19,794 nucleotides of DNA from Lawsonibacter sp. (GTDB lineage Bacteria > Bacillota > Clostridia > Oscillospirales > Oscillospiraceae), in the NCBI GenBank assembly GCA_022798155.1, contig JAAWLY010000017.1:1-19794 (forward strand), read 5' to 3'. Below the pieces are notes generated by a model. The model saw only the letters and a program-made list of their open reading frames with translations. It was not told the origin of the DNA and made no database searches. The translations under genes and the position numbers were made by a program. This document shows, in pieces, positions 1-7,602 of this stretch; the stretch's first letter is position 1, and each line of letters opens with the position of its first letter.

Positions 1-1668
1 CTACGACCGCAAGTCCTATTCACCACAAATGAGCCGCAGTCATATGTATTTGGTGGCAGAAACCACCCTCTACATATTAACTCTCAAAAAGCCATTTTAG
101 AGAAGTACGCCAGCGATAACCACCTGCCTAATCCGAAGTTTTTCTTTGATGACGGTTACTCAGGCGTTTCGTTCACCCGTCCGGCCTTCATGGAAATCAT
201 GGAATTGGCCGAACAGGGGCTGGTGGCAAATTTCGTGGTGAAAGACCACTCCCGGCTGGGCCGGAACCGCCTTGTGGTAGGCCAGCTTCTGGAAGAAGAT
301 TTTGTGCGGCTGAAGGTGCGGTACATCGCTATCATGGATAACATCGACACCGCCAATGGTGTGAGCGACATTGTTCCAATGCAAGACCTGTTCAATGAAT
401 GGCACGCAAAAAATACGAGCGATAAGGTTCGTCGTGTTATGCAGAGCCGTGGCAATGCTGGGATACCCCTCACCACCAATCCTCCATACGGTTATACGAA
501 AGCACCGGAGGACAAAAACAAGTGGATCGTGGACGAGCCAGCGGCGGCAATCGTCAGGCGGATATTCCAGATGTGCATCAGCGGCCTGGGGCCTACCCAA
601 ATCGCAAAGAAACTCAAAGCGGAGCAAGTGCCTACGCCGACCGAGTATTGGCGCAGTATCGGCAAAAAGTGCGGCCCCGGCACAGAACGTCCCTACGGTT
701 GGTGTTCTCGTACAGTGGCGGACATTTTAGACCGGCAGGAATATGTAGGAGATACCGTAAATTTTCGGTCTTTCAGCCAGTCCTTTAAGCAGAAGAAGCG
801 GCTGGACAAGCCCCAGGAGGAATGGAAAGTGTTCCCCAATACCCACCCCGCCATCATCGACCGGGAAACCTTTGCCCTCGTTCAAAACCTCCGCCAGCAC
901 CGCCGCAGGCCCACGAGAACGGGCATTGTGAGTATGTTCTCCGGGCTTCTCTACTGTGCCGACTGCGGCAGTAAGCTGGGGTACAGCGCCACCAACAACT
1001 ATAAGCGGGAGCAGGCGTTTTTCTTCTGTTCCGCTTATCGTGGCAATTCCGACGTGTGTTCCGCCCACTTCATCCGGGAGAAAGTGGTTGCAGAATTGGT
1101 GCTTGAGGGCCTGCAAAGGCTGTTGTGGTACATCCAGGTCTATGAAAAGCGGTTTGCCCAGGAGCAGATGGAACGGTATGGCTTGCAAGAGAAAAAGGCC
1201 CTGACCGCTAAACGCCGGGAGTTGGATAAAGTTAAAGTCCGGGTTGTGGAAATTGACCAGCTTATCCAGAAAAGCTATGAGGATATGACCAAAGGCCTGC
1301 TGTCTGAAGAACGCTTTGCCACGCTGACGGTATCGCTGGAAACCGAGCAGCGGCAGTTGAAAGCGGCGATCCCGGAGATGGAAGTCAGTCTAGACGCCAC
1401 CACGGACAAGGCTGCTGACTTACAGCGGTTCATTGAGCGGGCCAGACAGGTGACACGGCTGACGAAACTGACACCTGAAATTGTCCACGAGTTCATTGAC
1501 AAAATCGTGGTGTCTCAGCCGGTAAAGGTAGATGGCAAACGTCACCAAAAGGTAGATATACACTACAACACTATTGGTTTGTGGGTAGCCCCGGAGCCGG
1601 AAACGCTGGAACGGGAATATCTGTCCTACTATAATTCCATGCAGAAGCACAGGAAAAAGACAGCGTAG
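1..1668 (+). CDS. Large serine recombinase (transposon/ICE type), 5' end missing or damaged
   Basis: Site-specific recombinase that would excise and integrate a mobile element by serine chemistry. The frame is open from base 1; the first in-frame ATG is at 190, but clear homology starts earlier (QKAILEKYA, about 85-111), so 190 is not the real start. Counting from 190, the end of the resolvase domain (VVKDHSRLGRN) is near residues 16-26, the recombinase domain follows at about 85-240, a zinc ribbon has Cys256, Cys259, Cys280 and Cys290, a coiled-coil stretch lies near 320-410, and a DUF4368-like tail ends the protein. The expected catalytic YxRxS motif is not in this frame, although there is room for it. 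Base composition is visibly less GC-rich than the genes to the right, which fits horizontal transfer. The family is certain; activity is doubtful. Confidence 0.9.
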   Translation, partial: LRPQVLFTTNEPQSYVFGGRNHPLHINSQKAILEKYASDNHLPNPKFFFDDGYSGVSFTRPAFMEIMELAEQGLVANFVVKDHSRLGRNRLVVGQLLEEDFVRLKVRYIAIMDNIDTANGVSDIVPMQDLFNEWHAKNTSDKVRRVMQSRGNAGIPLTTNPPYGYTKAPEDKNKWIVDEPAAAIVRRIFQMCISGLGPTQIAKKLKAEQVPTPTEYWRSIGKKCGPGTERPYGWCSRTVADILDRQEYVGDTVNFRSFSQSFKQKKRLDKPQEEWKVFPNTHPAIIDRETFALVQNLRQHRRRPTRTGIVSMFSGLLYCADCGSKLGYSATNNYKREQAFFFCSAYRGNSDVCSAHFIREKVVAELVLEGLQRLLWYIQVYEKRFAQEQMERYGLQEKKALTAKRRELDKVKVRVVEIDQLIQKSYEDMTKGLLSEERFATLTVSLETEQRQLKAAIPEMEVSLDATTDKAADLQRFIERARQVTRLTKLTPEIVHEFIDKIVVSQPVKVDGKRHQKVDIHYNTIGLWVAPEPETLEREYLSYYNSMQKHRKKTA

Positions 1669-1682
1669 CCGAAGCTACGCTG
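1661..1682 (+). other. Hairpin containing the recombinase stop codon
   Basis: Perfect 9-bp inverted repeat CAGCGTAGC / GCTACGCTG with a CGAA tetraloop. The TAG stop codon (1666-1668) lies inside the left arm. No T run follows, so it is not an ordinary terminator. It may stabilise the mRNA 3' end or belong to the element's end. Confidence 0.6.
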
Positions 1683-1712
1683 CCCAAATCAGATAGTTTA
1701 CACTTTGCGGTC

Positions 1713-1753
1713 CCCCGCCTTGCGGGGCAACTTCCTTATGGGAGCTGCCCCGC
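1713..1753 (+). other. Two overlapping, mutually exclusive hairpins near the element end
   Basis: CCCCGC (1713-1718) pairs with GCGGGG (1722-1727) around a 3-base loop. Alternatively GCGGGGCA (1722-1729) pairs with TGCCCCGC (1746-1753), with inner TTCC/GGGA pairing. Both structures use 1722-1727, so only one can form at a time. The second is followed by a T-rich stretch at about 1763-1770. This may be a terminator or an element-end structure; function is not known. Confidence 0.45.
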
Positions 1754-1792
1754 TGGGTGCCTTCCTTTTTGGGTTGGTAGTATCAAAGGCAA

Positions 1793-1822
1793 AAAAGCAC
1801 GCTTTGGGCGTGCTTTTCTTTT
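1793..1822 (+). terminator. Rho-independent terminator after the recombinase
   Basis: 10-bp stem AAAAGCACGC (1793-1802) / GCGTGCTTTT (1808-1817) with loop TTTGG, followed by CTTTTT. It would end plus-strand transcription from the recombinase before the convergent ymxH gene. The A-rich left arm could also give weaker termination on the other strand. Confidence 0.85.
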
Positions 1823-1944
1823 TGGGCTCCGCACCAGCCCAATTTTTGCCGGACTTTGAATGTAGCAGCTCCGCTCTGAAACCTGGGGCAGTTCATACAG
1901 AATCACCAGCCTTCTTCATCTCGTGAATAGAATCGAACGCCCCA

Positions 1945-2178
1945 CTATGACTCCACCAAAATGATATCCTCTCCAAAGCGCCTGACGGCGCTCCATGGAA
2001 TGACCTTGTCCTCCTCCCGGCCAAAGAGGCCGAAGAAGCGCCGCCGGCCAGGGACCACCAGGGCCCGGACCTGGCCGGACTCCAAGTCCACCTCCATGTC
2101 TCCCACATAGCCGTAGCGGGTGCCGTCCTCCACACTGATGACCTCTTTATACCGCAGCTGCGCGATGCGTGTCTCCAT
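1945..2178 (-). CDS. ymxH: YlmC/YmxH family sporulation protein (PRC-barrel)
   Basis: Small 77-residue protein of the YlmC/YmxH family, a single PRC-barrel-like fold found in spore-forming Firmicutes; its exact biochemical role is not established. Recognisable family features are the start METRIAQLRYKEVISVEDG, the central GYVGDMEVDLESGQVRALVV and the end DKVIPW..VRRFGEDIILVES. The ATG at 2176-2178 has a strong GAGGAGG site about 7 bases upstream. It follows the opu operon on the same strand but is separated from it by a terminator. Its 3' end faces the mobile element, so the element boundary probably lies between about 1823 and 1944; the gene itself appears complete. Confidence 0.88.
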   Translation of the reverse strand: METRIAQLRYKEVISVEDGTRYGYVGDMEVDLESGQVRALVVPGRRRFFGLFGREEDKVIPWSAVRRFGEDIILVES

Positions 2179-2195
2179 GCCCGTTCCTCCTCAAA

Positions 2196-2225
2196 TTGAT
2201 AAATTCCCGCCCGTCGGGCGGGAAT
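2196..2225 (-). terminator. Terminator of the opu transport operon
   Basis: Perfect 10-bp inverted repeat ATTCCCGCCC (2203-2212) / GGGCGGGAAT (2216-2225) with a 3-base loop. Read on the minus strand it is followed by TTTATC. It lies about 35 bases after the stop of the last opu gene. Confidence 0.8.
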
Positions 2226-2260
2226 CTGTTTACTTCAGGCTATGCAAAGGAGGGGATGTC

Positions 2261-3793
2261 CTATGCCGACAGCAGCCCCTTGGACACCAGAAACTCATGG
2301 GCCACCTGCTCCACCGGGAGGCCGTCCACGTCTACGGCGTAGGTCAGCTCCACCATGTCCTCGCTGCTTACCTGCCCGGTGAGCAGCTCCAGCACCTGCT
2401 CCAGGTTGGGGGCAGCGTCGTAGAAATCAGCGAACAAGTCCTCCCGCACCAGAAAGGCCCCGTAGTACTCGGGGAAAAAGCCCAGGTCATCCTCCAGGAT
2501 AGTCAGACCCGCCCGCTTGTTCAGGCCGTCGGTGGCGTAGACCACCATCACGTCAAAGGCCCCGCCCTCCACAGCGTTATACTTGAGCACCACGTCCACC
2601 GGCTTGGCGGACTGGAAGCGCAGGCCGTAAAAGTCCACAAAGGGCTGATACTTCATGCTGCCCTCCTCGGTATAGAACTCATGCTCCGCGCCGAAGTTCA
2701 ACTCCCCGGCGACGGGAATCAGGTCGGAGATTTTCTCCACGCCGTAGCGGTCTATGACGGCCTGGGTCACCCCGATGGAGTAGGTGTTGTTCAGGCCCAC
2801 CTTGCCCAGCAGCCGCAGCCCCTCCCGCCGGCTGACCGTCTCGTTGACAAAGTCGTACAGGGAAGCCCCCTCCGGGATGTCGCCGGTGTCCAGCCCCAGG
2901 AAGGTGGTAAGCACCGTGCCGTCGTAGCTGAACATCAAGTCGCAGCTTGGGTCTGCCCCTTTCAACTCGTTGTGGTTGTTCACCTGGGTCATCTGGTCCA
3001 GAATGACCACCTCCAGGCCGGTCTTGTCCTCCACCAGCTGCTTGACGATGGCGTGCATCAGCTTGACCTCGGAGTAGTCCCCGTCGTACAGGGTAAGCCG
3101 GCCCGAAGTGTCGGCCGGCAGCAGCACGGAGGCTACCAGGGCCACGCTGGCCAGGACCAGCGCCCCGCCCCCGGCCGCCTTCACCGGCAGGGGCAGCTTG
3201 TCGTGATGAGTTCCGGACATCCTCCGCTCCACATAGCCCAGTCCTACGTCCAGCACCAGGGCCATGAGCATAAGAACGGCTGTGCCCAACAGGATTTTTC
3301 CCATGTCCCGCTGGCGGATGGCCGTATAGAACAGCCCGCCCAGACCTCCGCCCCCCACAAAGGAGGCGAACACGGCGGTACCAATGGCATTGACCGCGGC
3401 GATGCGGATGCCGGTGACCAGCATAGGGGCGGCCAGGGGGATATCCACACGGAACAGCCGGTAGGCCGGGCTCATCCCCATGCCGGCGGCGGCCTCCTTC
3501 AGGTGCGCGGGCACCTGGGACAGCCCCAGGGAGCAGTTCCGGGCGATGGGCAGCAGGGAATAGAGCGCCAGACCGAGCATGGCAGTGGGGGATCCGGGGC
3601 CGGCGATGACCATAATCACCCCCAGCAGGGCCAGAGCAGGGATGGTCTGGATCAAGTCCACCACCCACAGCAGCGCCCTGCCCACCTTGGGGGACAGGTA
3701 GGCCAGCAGGCCCAGGGGCACCCCGGCGGCCACGGCCAGGATGAGGGCAGACAGCACCAGGGACAGATGGTCCCAAATCATGGCAAGACTCAT
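2261..3793 (-). CDS. Fused permease/substrate-binding protein of an OpuC (ProW-ProX) type ABC importer
   Basis: 510-residue fusion. Residues 1-195 are a MetI-type permease with several membrane segments and the EAA loop (EAAAGMGM, 100-107) that contacts the ATPase. A further hydrophobic segment at about 206-226 leads to an extracellular OpuAC/ProX binding domain from about 233 to 510, with family motifs SYDGT, GLNNTYSIGV, FGAEHEFY, YATDG and FFPEYY. Related fusions are BusAB and the EgtU type of streptococci. Known ligands of the family include glycine betaine, carnitine, choline and ergothioneine; the sequence alone does not decide. The ATG overlaps the stop of the upstream permease gene (ATGA), so the two are translationally coupled. 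It is the last gene of the operon and is followed by a terminator. Confidence 0.9.
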   Translation of the reverse strand: MSLAMIWDHLSLVLSALILAVAAGVPLGLLAYLSPKVGRALLWVVDLIQTIPALALLGVIMVIAGPGSPTAMLGLALYSLLPIARNCSLGLSQVPAHLKEAAAGMGMSPAYRLFRVDIPLAAPMLVTGIRIAAVNAIGTAVFASFVGGGGLGGLFYTAIRQRDMGKILLGTAVLMLMALVLDVGLGYVERRMSGTHHDKLPLPVKAAGGGALVLASVALVASVLLPADTSGRLTLYDGDYSEVKLMHAIVKQLVEDKTGLEVVILDQMTQVNNHNELKGADPSCDLMFSYDGTVLTTFLGLDTGDIPEGASLYDFVNETVSRREGLRLLGKVGLNNTYSIGVTQAVIDRYGVEKISDLIPVAGELNFGAEHEFYTEEGSMKYQPFVDFYGLRFQSAKPVDVVLKYNAVEGGAFDVMVVYATDGLNKRAGLTILEDDLGFFPEYYGAFLVREDLFADFYDAAPNLEQVLELLTGQVSSEDMVELTYAVDVDGLPVEQVAHEFLVSKGLLSA

Positions 3794-4422
3794 TTCTCCA
3801 CCCCGCCTTTCCGCAGGCCCTTGGGGACTACCCGCTTCTGGAGGACATCCACCAGCCCGCCCAGCACCAGGGCCAGGACGGCGGCGGGGATGGCCCCCTG
3901 GAGGATCAGGGCGTTGTTGTTGGAGCTGACCCCCTGATAGACGAAGTCCCCCAGGCCGCCCTGGCCGATCATAGCGGCCAGCACCGCCCAGCTGACAGTA
4001 TATACCGTGGACAGCCGCAGCCCGCCGATGATGGTGGGCATGGCCAAGGGCAGCTCCACCCGAACCAGCCGCTGATAGTGGTTCATACCACAGCCCCGGG
4101 CGGCCTCCTTATACTGGACGTCCACCCCGTCCAGTCCGGCGACGGTGTTTTTCAGCACCGGGAACATGGCGTAGATGGACAGGGCGACGATGACGGTGGC
4201 GGGGGTCATGCCGATAAGGATGACCAACACGCCGATAAAGACAATGCCGGGCACCGTGTTCAAAATGGACAGCAGGGGGATGAGATATTTTGACAGCCTG
4301 GGCAGCCGGGACAGGCCTACTCCCAGCAGCAGCCCCATGACAAAGCCGATGGCCACGCACACCAGAGTGTATCCGGTGTGGACGGCGGCGGCCCGGAGGA
4401 TAGACAGAAGAAGCTCACTCAT
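3790..4422 (-). CDS. opuCB: Quaternary-amine/osmolyte ABC importer permease (OpuCB/ProW type)
   Basis: 210-residue inner-membrane permease with about five to six hydrophobic segments and the EAA loop EAARGCGMNHYQRLVRVELP for docking to the ATPase. The frame is open further up to 4497, but the start at 4422 (MSELLLSILRAAAVHTGY) gives the normal family N-terminus, follows a GGGGGTGA site, and lies just after the ATPase stop (4427). The longer version would begin with a proline-rich, non-membrane stretch inside the ATPase gene. It presumably pairs with the permease half of the downstream fusion to make the channel, as OpuCB and OpuCD do in Bacillus. Its TGA overlaps the next ATG. Confidence 0.9.
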   Translation of the reverse strand: MSELLLSILRAAAVHTGYTLVCVAIGFVMGLLLGVGLSRLPRLSKYLIPLLSILNTVPGIVFIGVLVILIGMTPATVIVALSIYAMFPVLKNTVAGLDGVDVQYKEAARGCGMNHYQRLVRVELPLAMPTIIGGLRLSTVYTVSWAVLAAMIGQGGLGDFVYQGVSSNNNALILQGAIPAAVLALVLGGLVDVLQKRVVPKGLRKGGVEK

Positions 4423-4426
4423 TCCA

Positions 4427-5539
4427 TCACCCCCACAGCTGTTCCGCCATGGCGGAGGCCATGCTGGTCTTGGTGACAATGCCGGCCACTGTCTCATCCC
4501 CGTTGAGGACCACCAGGTAGGGGAAGCCGCTGGAGATCAGCTGCTCAAAGCAGGTCTTGGCGTTGTCGCCGGTGTGGACGGTGGGGGTGGTGCACCGCAC
4601 CAGGGGGCCGATGGTCTTGACCACGTGGCCAGTGAGACGGATGTCGGCGATGGACACGGTGCCCTGATAGCGGCGCTGTTCGTCCACAACCAGGAGGGTG
4701 TCCACATTGTGGTGCTGCATTCGGCTGACGCACTCGTTAATCCCCCGGTTTTCCTTCACGGTGATGATCCCCGTGCGCATGAACTGGTCCACGGTCAGCC
4801 CGGCGGGGTCGTGGCCGGTCTGATGTTTGCCCAAAAATTCCCTGATCTGGTCGGTGGCGGGATTTTCCAGCATCTCCTCCGGAGGCGCGATCTGGGCAAT
4901 CTCCCCCTGGTTCATAAAGATAATCACGTCCGCCAGGTCCAGGGCCTCCTCCATGTCGTGGGTGACAAAGACAATGGTCTTGTTCAGCTTCTGCTGGAGG
5001 TTCTTCACCTCCAGCTGGAGGGAGCGGCGGGTCATAGGATCCAGGGCGCTGAAAGGCTCATCCATCAGCACCACCGGCGGCGACGCGGCCAGGGCCCGCA
5101 GAATTCCAATGCGCTGCTGCTGGCCTCCCGACATCTCGCCGGGGTACTTGTGGGCATACTGGTCGTAGGGCAGCTCCACCATGTCCAACAGGTCGCGGAC
5201 AATCTGGTCGCACTTCTCTTTAGGCCATTTCAGCAGCTTGGGCACCACGCAGATATTCTGGGCCACCGTCATGTTGGGAAACAGACCGATTTGCTGGATG
5301 ACGTAGCCCGTGTGCCGCCGCAGCTCGTAACGGTCGATGGAGGAAATATCCTTGTCCCCTAAGTAAATGCGGCCGCTGTCGGGCTGAATGAGGCGGTTAA
5401 TCATCTTTAACGTGGTGGTCTTGCCGCAGCCGGAGGGGCCGATAAATACGGCGAACTGCCCCTCCGGAATTTCAAATGAGATGTCTTTTAAGATTTTCTG
5501 GGTTCCGTAGGTAAGACTGACGTGATCAAATCTGAGCAA
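4427..5539 (-). CDS. opuCA: ABC importer ATPase with CBS pair (OpuCA/ProV type)
   Basis: 370-residue ATP-binding subunit that powers uptake of a quaternary amine or similar solute. Visible motifs are Walker A GPSGCGKTT (34-42), Q-loop near 82, signature MSGGQQQR (136-143), Walker B VVLMDEP (156-162) and H-loop His194. Two CBS domains (about 245-303 and 312-366) follow; in OpuA/OpuC-type ATPases such domains sense ionic strength or bind c-di-AMP. The start is TTG at 5537-5539 with AAAAGGAGG five bases upstream; no ATG is available nearby. It is the first gene of the operon, with a leader of about 140 bases holding a terminator-like hairpin. Confidence 0.93.
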   Translation of the reverse strand: MLRFDHVSLTYGTQKILKDISFEIPEGQFAVFIGPSGCGKTTTLKMINRLIQPDSGRIYLGDKDISSIDRYELRRHTGYVIQQIGLFPNMTVAQNICVVPKLLKWPKEKCDQIVRDLLDMVELPYDQYAHKYPGEMSGGQQQRIGILRALAASPPVVLMDEPFSALDPMTRRSLQLEVKNLQQKLNKTIVFVTHDMEEALDLADVIIFMNQGEIAQIAPPEEMLENPATDQIREFLGKHQTGHDPAGLTVDQFMRTGIITVKENRGINECVSRMQHHNVDTLLVVDEQRRYQGTVSIADIRLTGHVVKTIGPLVRCTTPTVHTGDNAKTCFEQLISSGFPYLVVLNGDETVAGIVTKTSMASAMAEQLWG

Positions 5540-5594
5540 TGCTGCCTCCTTTTCCGGGGCGCCTGGGCGCCTGCTTGCAGGCCCTTTTCGGATA

Positions 5595-5627
5595 ATAAAA
5601 AAGATGGGCCGATCGAAAGTCCGGCCC
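5595..5627 (-). terminator. Terminator-like hairpin in the opuCA leader (possible attenuator)
   Basis: On the minus strand GGGCCG and CGGCCC (5622-5627 and 5606-5611) form a stem, followed by ATC and six T (5602-5597). It lies between the promoter (5686-5714) and the TTG start of opuCA, so it would stop transcription before the gene unless prevented. A second hairpin (GCCTGC TT GCAGGC, 5569-5582) lies closer to the ribosome binding site. Confidence 0.6.
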
Positions 5628-5685
5628 GCAAAATGCGATACAGTTGTGTACCCGAATGGAAGAACCTGGCATATTAACTAAATAC

Positions 5686-5714
5686 AGTATAGCTTATTTC
5701 GTCATTTTTGTCAA
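5686..5714 (-). promoter_or_regulatory. Sigma-A promoter of the opu operon
   Basis: Minus strand: -35 TTGACA (5714-5709, perfect), 17-base spacer, -10 TATACT (5691-5686). Predicted transcription start near 5679, giving a leader of about 140 bases before the TTG start of opuCA. The region 5540-5849 otherwise holds only the leader hairpins and a weak plus-strand promoter for the glycosyltransferase. Confidence 0.85.
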
Positions 5715-5789
5715 ATGAAGAAAATGTAAACTTTCGTCGAAGGCTGTCACATTAAGGAAACCTTTATGAAATCTTAATCTTCCTCCCAC

Positions 5790-5817
5790 TTGGTCCTTAA
5801 AGAAGGTGTGCTATTCT
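5790..5817 (+). promoter_or_regulatory. Possible promoter of the glycosyltransferase gene
   Basis: TTGGTC (5790-5795), 16-base spacer, TATTCT (5812-5817). It is positioned about 30 bases before the ribosome binding site of the gene at 5850. Both boxes match the consensus only partly. Confidence 0.35.
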
Positions 5818-5849
5818 TGGGGCAGATAAAACGAGAGGAGGAGCGGGAC

Positions 5850-7094
5850 ATGGATTGGATGTTTCCTGCCGCGCTGGCCCTGACGGGCACATTTGGAGTA
5901 TTGATGGGGCTCTGGGGGCTTTGGTATCTGGTCTCCGGTCTGGCCTGCGTGCGGAAGCCGACGGACTACGGCTTCCACCCCGCCCGGACCAGGTTTGCCG
6001 TTTTAATCGCCGCTCGAAATGAGGAGCTGGTCATCGGCCCCCTGATCAACAGCCTGCTCACCCAGGATTACCCGGCGGAACTGTATGACATCTGGGTCAT
6101 CCCCAACAACTGCTCCGACAACACCGCCCGGGCGGCGGAGCAGTTCGGGGCCAAGGTGCTGGAGTGCACCGTGCCGGTGAAGAGCAAGGGGGAGGTCCTC
6201 CGCTTCGCCTACAACCGCCTCCGGGGCCGGCGGTACGACGCCTGGCTGGTCTTCGACGCGGACAACGTGGTGGATTCCCGCTTCCTGGCGGAGATGAACA
6301 ACGCCCGCCTCGCTGGTGTCCAGGCCGCCCAGGGCTACCGGGACAGCAAGAACCCCTACGACACCGCCGTATCCGGCTGCTCCTCCATCTACTACTGGAT
6401 GATGGACCGCTTCCACAACGGGGGCAAGGCGGGCCTGGGCGTGTCCGCCATGATTGGCGGCACCGGCTTTATGGTGACCCAGAAGCTGCTGGACAAGCTG
6501 GGAGGCTGGCGCACCGAGACCATCAGCGAGGACCTGGAGATCACCGCCCAGACTGTGCTTGCGGGGGAGCGGGTGGCCTATGTGCCCAAGGCAATTACCT
6601 ACGACGAACAGCCCCTCACCTGGGCGCAGTCCTTCAAGCAGCGCCGCCGCTGGACCAGCGGCACCCTCCAGGTGGCCCAGCGCTGCCTGCCCGTTCTGGG
6701 ACAGCGGCAGGCCGAACAGCCCCGGCTGGCCCTCTTCGACTTTGAGGCCACCCTGCTGCTTCCCGCCTATCAGCTGTCCGCCCTGGCCGGGCTTCTCTGC
6801 TCCGCCCTTACCGCCGCCCTGGGGGGACGCACCCTCCTCCAGGCCCTGGTGCTGGCCATGGCGGGGGCCTGCGGCAGCATCGCCTGGGCCGCTGCAAGCG
6901 CCACCGCCGCCGCCTGCGTCGTTATCACCCTGGAAGGCAAGTGGGACTGCCGGCTGTGGAAGGGGCTGTGTGCCTACTGGCTGTTCCTGCTCACCTGGCT
7001 GCCCATCACCGCCGCCAGCTTTTGGAAAAAGACCACCGTCTGGGAGGAGATCCGCCACACCCGGACCATGGCCCCGGAGCTGCCGGGGAGATAA
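5850..7094 (+). CDS. Membrane glycosyltransferase family 2, processive-type motifs
   Basis: 414-residue membrane enzyme that transfers a sugar from a nucleotide sugar, probably to a polysaccharide or lipid at the membrane. An N-terminal membrane segment (about 5-32) is followed by a GT-A domain with VLIAARNE (51-58), the metal-binding DAD (136-138), the SED acid motif (226-228) and QRRRW (264-268), the Q-x-x-R-W motif typical of cellulose, hyaluronan and PNAG synthases. Several hydrophobic segments follow (about 295-395). The frame is open from 5790, but the ATG at 5850 has AGAGGAGGAG six bases upstream and gives a normal N-terminus. The substrate is not apparent; no other polysaccharide genes are beside it. 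The lipoprotein gene starts 10 bases downstream. Confidence 0.9.
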   Translation: MDWMFPAALALTGTFGVLMGLWGLWYLVSGLACVRKPTDYGFHPARTRFAVLIAARNEELVIGPLINSLLTQDYPAELYDIWVIPNNCSDNTARAAEQFGAKVLECTVPVKSKGEVLRFAYNRLRGRRYDAWLVFDADNVVDSRFLAEMNNARLAGVQAAQGYRDSKNPYDTAVSGCSSIYYWMMDRFHNGGKAGLGVSAMIGGTGFMVTQKLLDKLGGWRTETISEDLEITAQTVLAGERVAYVPKAITYDEQPLTWAQSFKQRRRWTSGTLQVAQRCLPVLGQRQAEQPRLALFDFEATLLLPAYQLSALAGLLCSALTAALGGRTLLQALVLAMAGACGSIAWAAASATAAACVVITLEGKWDCRLWKGLCAYWLFLLTWLPITAASFWKKTTVWEEIRHTRTMAPELPGR

Positions 7095-7104
7095 GGAGGC
7101 GTTT

Positions 7105-7539
7105 ATGAAACGATATCTGTGCGCAATTCTCGCCCTGTTCTGCCTTGCGGGGCTGACCGCCTGCGGCAAAAAAGAGGCGGCGGCACCCGTCGCCGCAGAG
7201 GATGAAGTTGTGGTAACCGTCGTCTGCAAAGACAAGGGAGTCAATCAAATCGGCTACACATCCTATATCGGCGGAGCATACCGGACCACAGGCAGGGGAA
7301 TTGAACTGGACGGAAATTCGGCATCTGGCTGCACCCTTGAATTTCGATTTTCCCAGGAGGACTTTCTGGAGGGGGACGATATCAGCCAATTTTCCATAGC
7401 GCTGTCGCCCTATGGGAAGGGGAGCGAGGAGGAAATCGCAACCACTGAACCGGTGCCTGTCTCAATGGAATACGGGAAAGTCTATACCATCACCCTCTCC
7501 AGTGACGGCGAAGCCGGCTTTAACGCCATATTGCTATGA
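7105..7539 (+). CDS. Small lipoprotein of unknown function
   Basis: 144-residue predicted lipoprotein. A basic start MKR and a hydrophobic stretch lead to the lipobox LTAC with lipidated Cys20, then a Lys/Glu/Ala linker and a mature domain of about 105 residues rich in beta-prone and acidic stretches. I do not recognise the domain. The gene starts 10 bases after the glycosyltransferase stop, with AAGGAGG at 7093-7099, and a strong terminator follows, so the two form a two-gene unit. It may help the glycosyltransferase product at the cell surface, but that rests on position only. Confidence 0.82.
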   Translation: MKRYLCAILALFCLAGLTACGKKEAAAPVAAEDEVVVTVVCKDKGVNQIGYTSYIGGAYRTTGRGIELDGNSASGCTLEFRFSQEDFLEGDDISQFSIALSPYGKGSEEEIATTEPVPVSMEYGKVYTITLSSDGEAGFNAILL

Positions 7540-7567
7540 GGCGGCCTACCCCTCTAGTATAGAGCAA

Positions 7568-7599
7568 CCCCCCGGGGCTTCAAGCCCTGGGGGGATTTT
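7568..7599 (+). terminator. Strong terminator after the glycosyltransferase-lipoprotein unit
   Basis: 12-bp stem from 7568 to 7594 (CCCCCC GGGGCT / AGCCCT GGGGGG with one G-T pair) and a 3-base loop, followed by ATTTTCTGTT. It sits between convergent genes and may also slow transcription arriving from the minus strand. Confidence 0.9.
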
Positions 7600-7602
7600 C
7601 TG

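Noticed and set aside
1705..1926. 73-residue plus-strand open frame after the recombinase
   Set aside because: It reads through two hairpin structures and a terminator, with no ribosome binding site.
2120..3937. 605-residue plus-strand open frame
   Set aside because: It lies opposite the permease/binding-protein gene, has a His/Gln/Gly-rich unnatural composition, and no ribosome binding site; it is a high-GC antisense shadow.
5540..5680. c-di-AMP (ydaO) riboswitch upstream of the osmolyte-type transporter
   Set aside because: Only about 50 bases lie between the predicted start and the terminator hairpin, too few for that fold, and its conserved segments are not seen.
6003..7244. 413-residue minus-strand open frame
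   Set aside because: Shadow of the glycosyltransferase gene; Gly/Ala/Gln-rich with no recognisable domain.
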